In this document: one piece after another, positions 7,047 through 13,799 of the stretch
How positions within the stretch are numbered: position 1 is the stretch's first letter
How the letters are laid out: the number at the start of each line of letters is the position of its first letter
Source of the DNA: a virus
Direction: 5' to 3' (one strand)
Length of the DNA stretch: 40,574 bases
IMG/VR virus record: IMGVR_UViG_3300023179_000228
Coordinates: 1-40,574 of that record
The notes under the pieces: model-generated
Seen by the model: only the letters and a program-made list of their open reading frames with translations
Database searches by the model: none
What the model was told of the DNA's origin: nothing
Translations under genes and position numbers: made by a program

Positions 7047-7431
7047 GATTCACAAGCATATCGATGATAGGGGCTGGCTTGCAGAGCTGGTAAACTCCAG
7101 CTTCGGAAACATTGGGCACGTTTATGCTACAACTTGCCTTCCCGGGGTTGTGAAGGCTTGGCATAAGCACGAAAAGCAAACAGATCGATTCATCGTACTG
7201 TCAGGACGGCTTATGGTCGGTCTGCATGACGAATCAATAACCAAGTCCGTAGTTCTTATGCCATTTGATAGCGTCCTCGTGATTCATCCAAGAGTATGGC
7301 ATGGCTTTACCGCATTGGGATCTGATGAGGCAGTCGTACTGAACTGCACTGACGTTCCTTACGATCCAAATGACGAGCTTAGGATGCCGGCGGATTCGTT
7401 TGAGTTTGATTGGAAACCGGTATCTCGATAG
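7030..7431 (+). CDS. RmlC-like cupin (dTDP-4-dehydrorhamnose 3,5-epimerase-related)
   Basis: A 133-residue cupin. The pattern D-D-R-G-W-L-A-E-L near the start, then W-H-K-H-E-K-Q-T-D-R-F-I-V-L-S-G-R, then P-R-V-W-H-G-F and C-T-D-V-P-Y-D-P-N-D-E-L-R, matches the dTDP-sugar epimerase-like branch. The second half retains the P-x-x-W-H-G-F strand with the catalytic-type His. Such proteins epimerise or isomerise nucleotide sugars; shorter phage copies may act on other sugar nucleotides. It ends the + strand block and its 3' end overlaps the convergent zinc-ribbon gene by 53 bases. Confidence 0.8.
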   Translation: MNAQFKIHKHIDDRGWLAELVNSSFGNIGHVYATTCLPGVVKAWHKHEKQTDRFIVLSGRLMVGLHDESITKSVVLMPFDSVLVIHPRVWHGFTALGSDEAVVLNCTDVPYDPNDELRMPADSFEFDWKPVSR

Positions 7432-7735
7432 CCGGCCCCCACTTCCCTATCGGGCAAGAGCTTGTTGCCAGCGTTGTTTTGACTCGCATCTGGCATCCGC
7501 ACTGGGAGCATCTTGAGCCTACGTAGAATTCGCACTTATTGCATGTATCCATTCTTTGACTTGCAACCTCCTCCGTAGCAAGCCTCATGCCCCCCTGAAT
7601 CCATTTGGCTCCGTCTTTGACTAGGTTCATCGCCATCTGAGGGATTGATGGCATTTGAGGGTGCGGGGTTGCGTGGGGCATCGGATGGTTAAACCGACGC
7701 TTCGAAACCATTTCACGAAACTCTCTTGGGTTCAT
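7379..7735 (-). CDS. Zinc-ribbon-like cysteine cluster protein
   Basis: A 118-residue protein. I chose the ATG at 7735 because it overlaps the upstream stop as ATGA; a start 66 bases upstream would overlap the neighbour by 70 bases. The N-terminus is Pro/His/Met-rich and disordered. The C-terminal part has C-N-K-C then C-S-Q-C-G-C and finally C-P-I-G-K-W-G, a six-Cys cluster typical of small phage zinc-binding proteins (DUF6171-like in layout). Such proteins are often found near tail or lysis genes with no known role. It closes the long - strand transcription unit. Confidence 0.75.
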   Translation of the reverse strand: MNPREFREMVSKRRFNHPMPHATPHPQMPSIPQMAMNLVKDGAKWIQGGMRLATEEVASQRMDTCNKCEFYVGSRCSQCGCQMRVKTTLATSSCPIGKWGPAIEIPVSNQTQTNPPAS

Positions 7736-8037
7736 GACTTGAGTTTGAAGTAAGGCCTCAACCGGGTTGTTTGAGCGCGACCAGGGGAAGTTCCACCCCA
7801 TGCGACACGGAACTCTCTCCTATCGCACAGACCTTTTCTCGCAAGCATTCGCAACTTCTCGGCCGCGGACTCCCTGCAAAGCCCCATTTGCGCTGCAAAT
7901 TGGTCGTAGTCAATCCATCCAGGCGGAACGGTTTCACGCTTTAGCTGTTCTTCTCTTGAAAGAAGAGCCTGCCAAGCGGCCTTGTCTAGCTCACTTCTGC
8001 TATGAGATGATGTCGATTTCTTCTTGTTCTGGCGCAT
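7732..8037 (-). CDS. Winged-helix/HTH DNA-binding protein
   Basis: A 101-residue basic protein. The ATG at 8037 is preceded by AAGGAG with a 7-base spacer. Residues 40-72 (P-P-G-W-I-D-Y-D-Q-F-A-A-Q-M-G-L-C-R-E-S-A-A-E written as helix-turn-helix, then L-R-M-L-A-R-K-G-L-C) read as a winged-helix domain with a recognition helix and a short wing. It could regulate late gene expression or act in packaging next to the small-terminase-like gene. The start overlaps the metallophosphoesterase by 38 bases. Confidence 0.65.
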   Translation of the reverse strand: MRQNKKKSTSSHSRSELDKAAWQALLSREEQLKRETVPPGWIDYDQFAAQMGLCRESAAEKLRMLARKGLCDRREFRVAWGGTSPGRAQTTRLRPYFKLKS

Positions 8038-8806
8038 ATACTAACTCCTTGATTGCTGGCAGATGGCCCGACTTGGTGTTTCTCCAGTCCAAAATAAGTA
8101 CACTTGGCCTTGGCACTGAGTCGGGCACCACCTTCTTCCCGAATCTAGTGAGAAACTGCCATGCCCCAGTAACTCCAATCATTGAGCATCCGTCTGAAAA
8201 CCAGCCTCCGGTATGCCTATGACCGCGTAGGTAGATCTGAGCAGGCTGATGCCCAGCCCTTGCGCTTTGGAGCCTAGCATTCGCCATAACGCCAGACAGT
8301 TGCCCGGCCTCGGTATAGGCTCTGGTGGCTGTTCCTATGTGGTGGGTTGCATTCACGAGGCATCCCCCGATCTTAAACAACCAAGTTCCTCTTGCCGCCC
8401 CGCTTCTTGCTTCAAGCTTGTCGGCAATCATGTGTTCAATCATTCCGGTATGACACTCGGTTCCAAGGGTAACAAAGATCTGTTCAGCCTTGTCCGCAAG
8501 CGGAGTGAGAGCCTCAATCGCCATGTTGGCATGGTCTTCAATCGATTGAGATAAGGACTCAACGCTATGATGGTGGATGCCCTCCGTGAGATCCCCATTA
8601 AGCAGAAGGACAAAAGGATCTTTCTTGCGATACGCATGGAACTCCTCCTGCATTTGTAGCCACTTATCCCAAAGCCATTTCTGATGGATGTTTTTACCAA
8701 ACCCTAGCGTGTTCTTTGACTTCGTCTTTGAATCTGGAGGCATTAACCCAACCTCTGATCCGCAATGAATATCTGAGACTACTAGCAGTATTTTAGGTGC
8801 GCTCAT
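8000..8806 (-). CDS. Calcineurin-like metallophosphoesterase
   Basis: A 268-residue protein with metal ligands in order: Asp12 and His14 in S-D-I-H-C-G, Asp72 in N-G-D-L-T-E-G, a modified third motif with His119 (G-T-E-C-H-T-G replacing G-N-H-D/E), His155/156 in A-T-H-H-I and His196/His198 in G-H-R-H. This family hydrolyses phosphate mono- and diesters, including nucleotides and DNA ends. Phage copies are common and their substrates mostly unknown. The start overlaps the upstream stop as ATGA. The unusual third motif means the exact substrate cannot be inferred. Confidence 0.85.
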   Translation of the reverse strand: MSAPKILLVVSDIHCGSEVGLMPPDSKTKSKNTLGFGKNIHQKWLWDKWLQMQEEFHAYRKKDPFVLLLNGDLTEGIHHHSVESLSQSIEDHANMAIEALTPLADKAEQIFVTLGTECHTGMIEHMIADKLEARSGAARGTWLFKIGGCLVNATHHIGTATRAYTEAGQLSGVMANARLQSARAGHQPAQIYLRGHRHTGGWFSDGCSMIGVTGAWQFLTRFGKKVVPDSVPRPSVLILDWRNTKSGHLPAIKELVYAPEQEEIDIIS

Positions 8807-9135
8807 TCTGTTTTTCGGCTCCTTCCGTTCCCGCTTGGCATGCCCTCTATTAGGCGCATGGCAGTTCTTACGAAAATGTCTTTCCCGATTTCACCGGCCG
8901 CAAATGCTTTGACTGCTTCTTTGAGGCCCTGAACACGCTTCTTAGCGTGGTGTATGTAGGCGACCAGATCTAGGGCTTCGGCTCTGGCTTCATTCACATA
9001 CCATTCCGCCCCGCCAGTCCAGAAGCATGTCTTGTGGGCAGCCCTGCCAGCCTTGTATTTCCTTATCCCATCCTCTTTGGCCGAGTCCCAAATACTAACT
9101 GCATCAGTGTCTGGATTATTAGGCGCTGACTTCAT
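8803..9135 (-). CDS. Small protein with MazG-like acidic helix
   Basis: A 110-residue protein. An AGGAGG sequence six bases before the ATG at 9135 decides the start; the frame itself is open for 33 more bases upstream. Residues 47-60 (N-E-A-R-A-E-A-L-D-L-V-A-Y) place E, E and D at a spacing seen in MazG-like and dATP/dGTP pyrophosphohydrolase-like phage proteins, but the second half of such a fold is not evident. The C-terminus is basic. It follows the small-terminase-like gene, overlapping it by 17 bases. Function uncertain. Confidence 0.6.
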   Translation of the reverse strand: MKSAPNNPDTDAVSIWDSAKEDGIRKYKAGRAAHKTCFWTGGAEWYVNEARAEALDLVAYIHHAKKRVQGLKEAVKAFAAGEIGKDIFVRTAMRLIEGMPSGNGRSRKTE

Positions 9136-9484
9136 CTTGTGCCTCCTCTTGTTCTTGTGATTCGACAAGGTTCTTTAAGGCTCTCTTTAGTGCTGGAGAT
9201 TTTTCGACAAGCTCCTTTGGATCAATAGACCTCTGATGCGCAACGACGATTTGCTGACGCTCAACCGGCCTTCCAATGATATAATTAAGAGCCAGTTCGG
9301 CTGCTTTAATTCTGATTCCGTAGTCCGGAACCTCATAGGCGCATTGAGCTTTCCCTTCCCATTGATGCCTAGTCGCTGTAAGCCCTGTTTCGATAGCCTT
9401 CACGATCTTCTCTCGCATGTCTTCCCTGTTAAAGGCTTGCTCCATCCAATCGTGGATTTTCATTAGTTGTTGGCTTGGTTTCAT
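9119..9484 (-). CDS. Small-terminase-like protein
   Basis: A 121-residue protein. The ATG at 9484 gives an ATGA overlap with the upstream membrane-protein gene, preferred over a TTG at 9496. The string D-Y-G-I-R-I-K-A-A-E-L-A-L-N-Y-I-I-G-R-P-V-E-R-Q-Q-I-V at 54-80 looks like the central helical part of small terminase subunits and related packaging proteins, where such a segment precedes an acidic tail. The C-terminus is indeed Glu/Gln-rich. Small terminases recognise the packaging start site and recruit the large terminase, which is not in this window. A packaging-associated protein of another type is possible. Confidence 0.55.
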   Translation of the reverse strand: MKPSQQLMKIHDWMEQAFNREDMREKIVKAIETGLTATRHQWEGKAQCAYEVPDYGIRIKAAELALNYIIGRPVERQQIVVAHQRSIDPKELVEKSPALKRALKNLVESQEQEEAQDEVSA

Positions 9485-9603
9485 TCTGGGTCCCAATATC
9501 CTTTCGGTTCGTCTTTTCGCTTAAACCACAACCCGCAGGCAGCTAAGACCGGCACGATTACCATAAAAACCACAACACCGAGGCATAGGATCAATGGGTT
9601 CAT
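9481..9603 (-). CDS. 40-residue membrane protein in lysis region
   Basis: A short frame with ATGA overlaps at both ends (with the endolysin gene upstream and the small-terminase-like gene downstream). Residues 3-24 are strongly hydrophobic (L-I-L-C-L-G-V-V-V-F-M-V-I-V-P-V-L-A-A-C-G-L), followed by a basic and then acidic tail. The size and placement after the endolysin fit a small holin, antiholin or pinholin, but a structural role cannot be excluded. Confidence 0.6.
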   Translation of the reverse strand: MNPLILCLGVVVFMVIVPVLAACGLWFKRKDEPKGYWDPE

Positions 9604-10094
9604 AGGTATGTCTTTAAGATGACCGAGTTAACCGACCTTTTTTTCCTATAAACACCGTCCCCATCCCTTGAGCCGGCTTCATTGGTATTGCCTTCAATGG
9701 TCGTAAGCCAAGGCCCCTGCTGAATCTCGACGATACCCGTATGGGCGATACGGCCTCTCGAAGGAAAGTATATGCCGAATACGTCCGCCGGATGCCCAGA
9801 CCTTCGCCTTTCCCCACCTCTGAGCCAGTCTGGAGACCATGCGCTTTTCGGGACTCGATCCTCAAAGCCCGCTTCTCGGAAAACATAATAATTAAAAGCT
9901 GCGCACCAAGGGTTCCCAGCACCCAACCCAACAGATGACAAGACCTTCTCGACAAATTCTCCAGCATTGTCGCCATGTTCTACCTCGCCCACCAAGGGCC
10001 GTGCGACTGCAAGGACGGCTGCTTTGTTTTGATCTGAGGTTTGGGCCGATACCCAAGAAGCCAGCAGAAAATACGCCAGAACATATATCCTCAT
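9600..10094 (-). CDS. CHAP/NlpC-like endolysin with signal peptide
   Basis: A 164-residue protein. The ATG at 10094 overlaps the upstream stop as ATGA and puts a clear secretion signal at the N-terminus (R-I-Y-V-L-A-Y-F-L-L-A-S-W-V-S-A, cleavage after A17). The cysteine-peptidase-like core has Cys64 in N-P-W-C-A-A-F, His118 in I-A-H-T-G-I-V and a polar Glu134 in I-E-G-N-T, the catalytic set of CHAP and related amidases that cut peptidoglycan. A signal peptide means export by the host Sec system, so holin control would work by membrane depolarisation rather than release. The three neighbouring genes encode membrane proteins. Confidence 0.8.
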   Translation of the reverse strand: MRIYVLAYFLLASWVSAQTSDQNKAAVLAVARPLVGEVEHGDNAGEFVEKVLSSVGLGAGNPWCAAFNYYVFREAGFEDRVPKSAWSPDWLRGGERRRSGHPADVFGIYFPSRGRIAHTGIVEIQQGPWLTTIEGNTNEAGSRDGDGVYRKKRSVNSVILKTYL

Positions 10095-10435
10095 CTCCAC
10101 CCCAGAAGGCATGCAATTCCACCAGCAAAAAGGAGACCCCAAACCGCAAGAGTGAACCATATCCTTTGCTCCGGTCTGATCACTCTCCAGTCCTGCATCC
10201 ACCTATGAAGATCAATATGCTCATTAAGTGTCGGCCACTCGATTTGGAGAACCATCCATGCCAGCCAGACGGCGGTTAGATAGGCCACGGATCCGGTAAT
10301 TAGCCCATGTATGGCCCCAGTATCGTACCGGCCGGCAGTCGGATCTATGGTTTGAATCAAGTTTCCTCCAAACCAAAACGCAAGAACGCTGATAACCAGC
10401 GATACAATGCCTTGATGATTCTTTAGCCAGTTCAC
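10091..10435 (-). CDS. Three-TM membrane protein, holin candidate
   Basis: A 114-residue protein. The GTG at 10435 overlaps the upstream stop as GTGA; the frame is open further but earlier starts overlap the spanin-like gene more. Hydrophobic segments at about 9-29, 42-63 and 92-112 give three membrane passes, with a polar loop (E-W-P-T-L-N-E-H-I-D-L-H-R-W) between the second and third. The position directly before the exported endolysin and after a spanin-like gene is what is expected of a holin. Confidence 0.65.
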   Translation of the reverse strand: MNWLKNHQGIVSLVISVLAFWFGGNLIQTIDPTAGRYDTGAIHGLITGSVAYLTAVWLAWMVLQIEWPTLNEHIDLHRWMQDWRVIRPEQRIWFTLAVWGLLFAGGIACLLGWR

Positions 10436-10812
10436 CAGGGTATCCCCACAAGCTTTCTGATTCCCCATAGGATCGGACCCCGGGCTGCAAATATGATAAC
10501 TCCAATGAGCAAACCTCTCCATACCCACAACTCCTTTAATGCCTTCCGTTGCTTTTCCTTCCAGTAGTCAGCCTTCCCTTGCAATACCGCAATATCCTTT
10601 GCGTACTGATCCACTAGCTTGGTGTTCCCTATGCAGGCTTGTTCGGCGGCCGCCAGTTGCTCCTTGGCTTTCTTAATGGCGTTACTAACCCCGCCAGTAG
10701 AGTTCCTTTCTGCTTCGTCCAGATACACCCATGTTCTGTCGAAAGAAGGGTTCTTGGGTGGCGTAGACGCACAGCCAGCCAGAACAATAAAGATTATGAC
10801 TATTAGTTGCAT
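10432..10812 (-). CDS. Lipoprotein with C-terminal TM segment, u-spanin-like
   Basis: A 126-residue protein. The N-terminus is a lipoprotein signal with the box V-L-A-G-C (lipidated Cys14). Residues 28-95 are helical and charged, suitable for a periplasmic rod. Residues 97-118 form a transmembrane segment (W-R-G-L-L-I-G-V-I-I-F-A-A-R-G) with a short basic end. This outer-membrane-lipid plus inner-membrane-anchor layout is that of unimolecular spanins such as phage T1 gp11, which fuse the two membranes at the last step of lysis. The length is similar to T1 gp11. It sits directly upstream of the holin candidate and endolysin. Confidence 0.7.
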   Translation of the reverse strand: MQLIVIIFIVLAGCASTPPKNPSFDRTWVYLDEAERNSTGGVSNAIKKAKEQLAAAEQACIGNTKLVDQYAKDIAVLQGKADYWKEKQRKALKELWVWRGLLIGVIIFAARGPILWGIRKLVGIPW

Positions 10813-11507
10813 GATGGTTGGCTCGCCGTACGCATGGTTATGTTTGGCGCGCCAAGAGGGTTGCTTGTGTTACCGCTAGAAATATAATCGCCAGTCGCCT
10901 CATCCAAGATTCCGTAACCACGTCCGTTGTCGGCCTCTTGCCTGGAAAGGCTTTTAATGCTTCGGCTTGTGGATTTGCTGTTTGATCCAGATCCAGAAAC
11001 ACTATTACTACGAGACTTTGACCCGCTCTTGCGAATGCTTCTCGAATCCCTTGAAGATCCGCTCTTCGAAACGCTACGACTGTTACTTTTTGATCCGCTT
11101 GAAGATCCGCTCTTGCTGGTGCTTTTGGAGCTTGAGTTTGCTTCAGACAGGGATTTACTGTTTGAAGCGCTTCGGCTTAGAGAACCCGAAGAACTTCTCG
11201 TCTTATTATTCGACCCGCCCTGAGATTGATTCGCAGTTTCCGTGGATGTGTCGTTATTATTAGATCTGTCGTTATTGGTATCGCTGTTAGTTGTAGTACC
11301 AGAGTCAGTGTCCGAGCTGTCCCTTGATAGGGCTTGATGGCCTGTAATTACTTGTATCTCGAAATCCACGTACTCAGGAAGGTCCGCCATAAGCCCCGCG
11401 GTTGGATTTGATTGGTTCGCGCTTCGAGCTGTTGCAATACCCCTTCGAACCTCACGCAAGGTATCCCTAATAATCAAATCCAAATCCGCGACGGGGGCGA
11501 TAATCAT
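10803..11507 (-). CDS. Serine-rich low-complexity protein A
   Basis: A 234-residue protein. The N-terminal 60 residues form a folded-looking segment (D-L-I-I-R-D-T-L-R-E-V-R-R-G-I-A, then D-L-P-E-Y-V-D-F-E-I-Q-V-I) homologous to the one in the gene at 12014. Residues 63-190 are almost pure Ser with Gly, Lys, Asn and Arg, often alternating Ser-x-Ser. The last 40 residues return to normal composition. It is the third of three Ser-rich genes in a row. A virion fibre, stalk or capsid decoration with an extended Ser tract is plausible. Low-complexity reads may also reflect repeat expansion. Confidence 0.75.
   Translation of the reverse strand: MIIAPVADLDLIIRDTLREVRRGIATARSANQSNPTAGLMADLPEYVDFEIQVITGHQALSRDSSDTDSGTTTNSDTNNDRSNNNDTSTETANQSQGGSNNKTRSSSGSLSRSASNSKSLSEANSSSKSTSKSGSSSGSKSNSRSVSKSGSSRDSRSIRKSGSKSRSNSVSGSGSNSKSTSRSIKSLSRQEADNGRGYGILDEATGDYISSGNTSNPLGAPNITMRTASQPSCN
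10945..11320 (-). repeat. Ser-rich codon repeat tract of protein A
   Basis: Degenerate repeats of 6-12 bases, most built on the + strand sequence gatccgct and variants, encode Ser-Gly, Ser-Lys and Ser-Asn runs. Such tracts expand and contract by slippage. Confidence 0.7.
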
Positions 11508-11998
11508 GGATCTCCAGGGAATTGCACAACGACTGGCACCCTAAATCGTATGACGCACCCTATGTCGTCGCGCTCAGACTGTATTTTAGATGCGCTCTGA
11601 CTACTAATCCTGCTTACCGAGGAGGATCGGCTTGAAGAGTTTGACCTGTTTGTGGAGTTGGATCGTGTGGATGAATTTGAGTTAGATCCGCTTTCGGTTG
11701 TTGTGTCAGTATTGGATCCTGTCGAATTATTCGTTCCCGAGCTTGTTCCCGTATTATTCGCAGTATTTGATCCACTATTTGAAGATGAATTAGATCCACT
11801 ATTACTACCGCTAGTAGATCCAGACTCCGATCCGCTATTAGATGAAGAATTGGATCCAGAATTGGTTCCGCTCGTACTAGCCGTATTTGATGCTGAGTTT
11901 GAGCTTGATTCAGATCCGCTATTCGTGTTGCTGTCTGTTCGGCAATCGGCCTCATTCGTTGTGCTCTGATTCTTAATGTCTACTGCTTGAAATGCCAT
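11504..11998 (-). CDS. Serine-rich low-complexity protein B
   Basis: A 164-residue protein preceded by AGGAGG eight bases upstream of the ATG. It starts with about 16 ordinary residues. From there to about residue 142 it is Ser, Asn, Gly and Thr, with near-duplicates of the string S-G-S-N-S-S-S-N-S-G-S. The C-terminus (R-D-D-I-G-C-V-I-R-F-R-V-P-V-V-V) is a short beta-like end. Unlike its two neighbours it lacks the N-terminal R-R-G domain and carries its ordered part at the C-terminus, so it may be the complement or a rearranged copy. Function unknown. Confidence 0.7.
   Translation of the reverse strand: MAFQAVDIKNQSTTNEADCRTDSNTNSGSESSSNSASNTASTSGTNSGSNSSSNSGSESGSTSGSNSGSNSSSNSGSNTANNTGTSSGTNNSTGSNTDTTTESGSNSNSSTRSNSTNRSNSSSRSSSVSRISSQSASKIQSERDDIGCVIRFRVPVVVQFPGDP
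11575..11950 (-). repeat. Ser/Asn/Gly-rich repeat tract of protein B
   Basis: Near-repeat units encoding Ser-Gly-Ser-Asn and Ser-Ser-Ser-Asn recur many times, with an imperfect duplication of about 18 codons around 11770-11890. Slippage-prone low-complexity sequence. Confidence 0.7.
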
Positions 11999-12013
11999 AT
12001 AGTTGTCCTCCTA

Positions 12014-12718
12014 TTAAGAACAGGCAGTCCCTCCGCCAGGGACGTTGTATTGCGGAATAGCGAGCTGTGGTCCAGCCGAGCCGGTTTCGTCCTCAAAAGA
12101 CTTAACCTCACGGCCCACGGCAGCAGCCTGCTCTTTTTTGCCGCTCGACTTTTCGCTTCCAGATCCGCTTTGACTTGCGCTTTTACTGTTGCTCTCGCTT
12201 CCGGATTCGCTTTCCGATTCGCTGTCAGAAATGCTTCCGCTTCTGCCGTCGCTTTGACTGCTAGAGATCGACCCAGACTCCGACTCGGAACGGCTGTCGC
12301 TTTCTGAGCCACTTTCACTTCCAGATTCGCTTTTGGAGACACTGGTACTTTCAGATCCTGATTCTCTCTGTGTTTTATTTGAAGACCCAGAAACACGATC
12401 TGTCGCAGAATTACTTTCCGTTCCTCTTTCCGCGTCTGTTCCTGTTTCCGTGCCAGACTCGGTGTTCGCCTCCGACTCATTAGTGTTCCCAGAATTTGTA
12501 GTGGTAGTCAGTCTCGAATATCCAGCATTCTGGTGGGAGTAAATTGCCGTAATTTCAAAATCAATTCCTTCGGGCAAGTCCACCATCATATTGGTCGCTG
12601 GGTTGTTTTGGCTGTCTTGCCTTGCCATAGCGCACCCCCTGCGGATCTTTGATAAGATTGTATTGATGTCACTAGCCAGCCTATTTTGGCCTGAATGGGA
12701 TAGTGGCATTACAATCAT
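12014..12718 (-). CDS. Serine-rich low-complexity protein C
   Basis: A 234-residue protein whose ATG shares one base with the upstream stop (TAATG). The first 60 residues match the N-terminal domain of protein A: R-R-G-x-A-x-A-R, then N-P-x-x-x-x-M and D-L-P-E-x-x-D-F-E-I. Residues 73-196 are Ser/Glu/Gly/Asp-rich and acidic (S-E-S-G-S-E-S-D-S), unlike the basic tract of protein A. The C-terminus has A-I-P-Q-Y-N-V-P-G-G-G. A and C are therefore diverged paralogues with opposite charge in the tract. The family is unknown; a resemblance of the short domain to Trypco2-type domains is possible but weak. Confidence 0.75.
   Translation of the reverse strand: MIVMPLSHSGQNRLASDINTILSKIRRGCAMARQDSQNNPATNMMVDLPEGIDFEITAIYSHQNAGYSRLTTTTNSGNTNESEANTESGTETGTDAERGTESNSATDRVSGSSNKTQRESGSESTSVSKSESGSESGSESDSRSESESGSISSSQSDGRSGSISDSESESESGSESNSKSASQSGSGSEKSSGKKEQAAAVGREVKSFEDETGSAGPQLAIPQYNVPGGGTACS
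12133..12502 (-). repeat. Ser/Glu-rich repeat tract of protein C
   Basis: Alternating Ser-Glu, Ser-Gly and Ser-Asp codons with many short near-repeats. Acidic, in contrast to the basic tract at 10945-11320. Confidence 0.7.
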
Positions 12719-13581
12719 TAGAAGTTTGCGGGCGTCATTACTCGCGACCCGCCTCCAGTTGATTCTTGGAATGCCTTTAGCAGAGCCTCGGCTTTATCAG
12801 CAGATTTGCTTGCCAGATTCTTATCCCCTTTGTCAGGCCAGTACTTCGTGAGCGCAAGCTCCTCAATTATAAAAGGAAGTACAAAAGCGTCTAAGTCAGT
12901 CTCATTTATGTAGATCTGAACTGGGCTTTGTAGATCGTACAAAGAGAGCCTTTGTGGATTGATCTGAGCTGTAAAGCGAATGGTCCCAGCGGTTGCTGGA
13001 AGCGGATATATTCTGAGCAAAGCCCTTGCCGCTCCTCCGACTGTGTCCCCAAGGTTTTCAATAGTGAAGTACTGAGGCTCACCACTAAAATTGATTAGCT
13101 TAATCTGGTCTTCTACAATTGGAGCTTCCGCTATGTACTCGAGCCTCCTTGTTTCATTCCAGATGATTGATCCCTCTACCCTTCGGATGGGGTCCGCCAA
13201 TGCAACTGCGTCATCGTAAAGAGTCCCAGATGCCCGCCCAGATCCCATATCCCATGGCTCACGCAAGCTTTCTCCGGTCGCCAATACCTTCTTCTTGCCA
13301 CCGATGTATAGGGTGTCCCCGATTCTGGTTGATCCAGAGAGTCCACTTCCAGAGAACGTTGCCGAACCTACTGTAAATGTAGCCGAAAATGATGTTGGGG
13401 CCGATACGTAGCTAGATACAAAAGTGGTCTTTCGGCTGGATGGGGCATGAATAAAGTATCTGGAGAAACCAGTATTGATGCAGTTTACAATCGTAGCGGC
13501 CGCATCTGCCGGAATAGATGCAGGATCCTGTGGAAGTATTGAGTATGACAATACTTGCTGGGCTATTTGCATTGATGTCAT
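12718..13581 (-). CDS. Probable structural protein (tail/neck), unknown family
   Basis: A 287-residue protein with an ATGA overlap upstream. It has a beta-rich middle (S-A-T-F-T-V-G-S-A-T-F-S-G-S-G-L, then S-T-R-I-G-D-T-L-Y-I-G-G-K-K-K-V) and a C-terminal helical segment (F-I-I-E-E-L-A-L-T-K-Y-W-P, then K-A-E-A-L-L-K-A-F) like the tails of phage adaptor proteins. Because it lies between the adaptor and XhlA-like genes and the Ser-rich cluster, a neck or tail-tube role is likely. I do not recognise the family. Confidence 0.8.
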   Translation of the reverse strand: MTSMQIAQQVLSYSILPQDPASIPADAAATIVNCINTGFSRYFIHAPSSRKTTFVSSYVSAPTSFSATFTVGSATFSGSGLSGSTRIGDTLYIGGKKKVLATGESLREPWDMGSGRASGTLYDDAVALADPIRRVEGSIIWNETRRLEYIAEAPIVEDQIKLINFSGEPQYFTIENLGDTVGGAARALLRIYPLPATAGTIRFTAQINPQRLSLYDLQSPVQIYINETDLDAFVLPFIIEELALTKYWPDKGDKNLASKSADKAEALLKAFQESTGGGSRVMTPANF

Positions 13582-13799
13582 TGGCTGTGCCTCATGGTAA
13601 ATATGTTCACTACTACGCTCCCGATAAGTCCAGCGATTGCCCCCAGTATGCCGCCCAACGTGGCGATGACTCCGCGCACATGCTCAAGGTGATTCACTTT
13701 CTTCTGGAGATCCGCCAAAAGCTCCTTGTTCCCCTCAGCCAATGTCTCAAGCCGAACAACTCTGGCGTGGATATCGTTCAGTAAATCGTGCTTTGTCAT
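13578..13799 (-). CDS. XhlA-like coiled-coil membrane protein
   Basis: A 73-residue protein with ATGA overlaps at both ends. Residues 5-42 form a helix with the pattern I-H-A-R-V-V-R-L-E-T-L-A-E-G-N-K-E-L-L, similar to haemolysin XhlA-type proteins. A single hydrophobic segment follows at 44-67 (V-I-A-T-L-G-G-I-L-G-A-I-A-G-L-I-G-S-V-V). XhlA-like proteins are membrane-attached and some are lysis-related, but this one is separated from the lysis block by four genes, so a structural role is also possible. Confidence 0.65.
   Translation of the reverse strand: MTKHDLLNDIHARVVRLETLAEGNKELLADLQKKVNHLEHVRGVIATLGGILGAIAGLIGSVVVNIFTMRHSQ

Noticed and set aside
7424-7454. 8-bp inverted repeat at the convergent junction of the cupin and zinc-ribbon genes.
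   Set aside because: It has a G-U pair, a 15-base GC-rich loop and no U-tract on either strand, so I do not call it a terminator.
10927-11263. Long Leu/Asp-rich open frames on the + strand opposite the Ser-rich genes (also 11652-11969).
   Set aside because: They are antisense mirrors of the Ser-codon repeats and lack a ribosome site or family-like composition.
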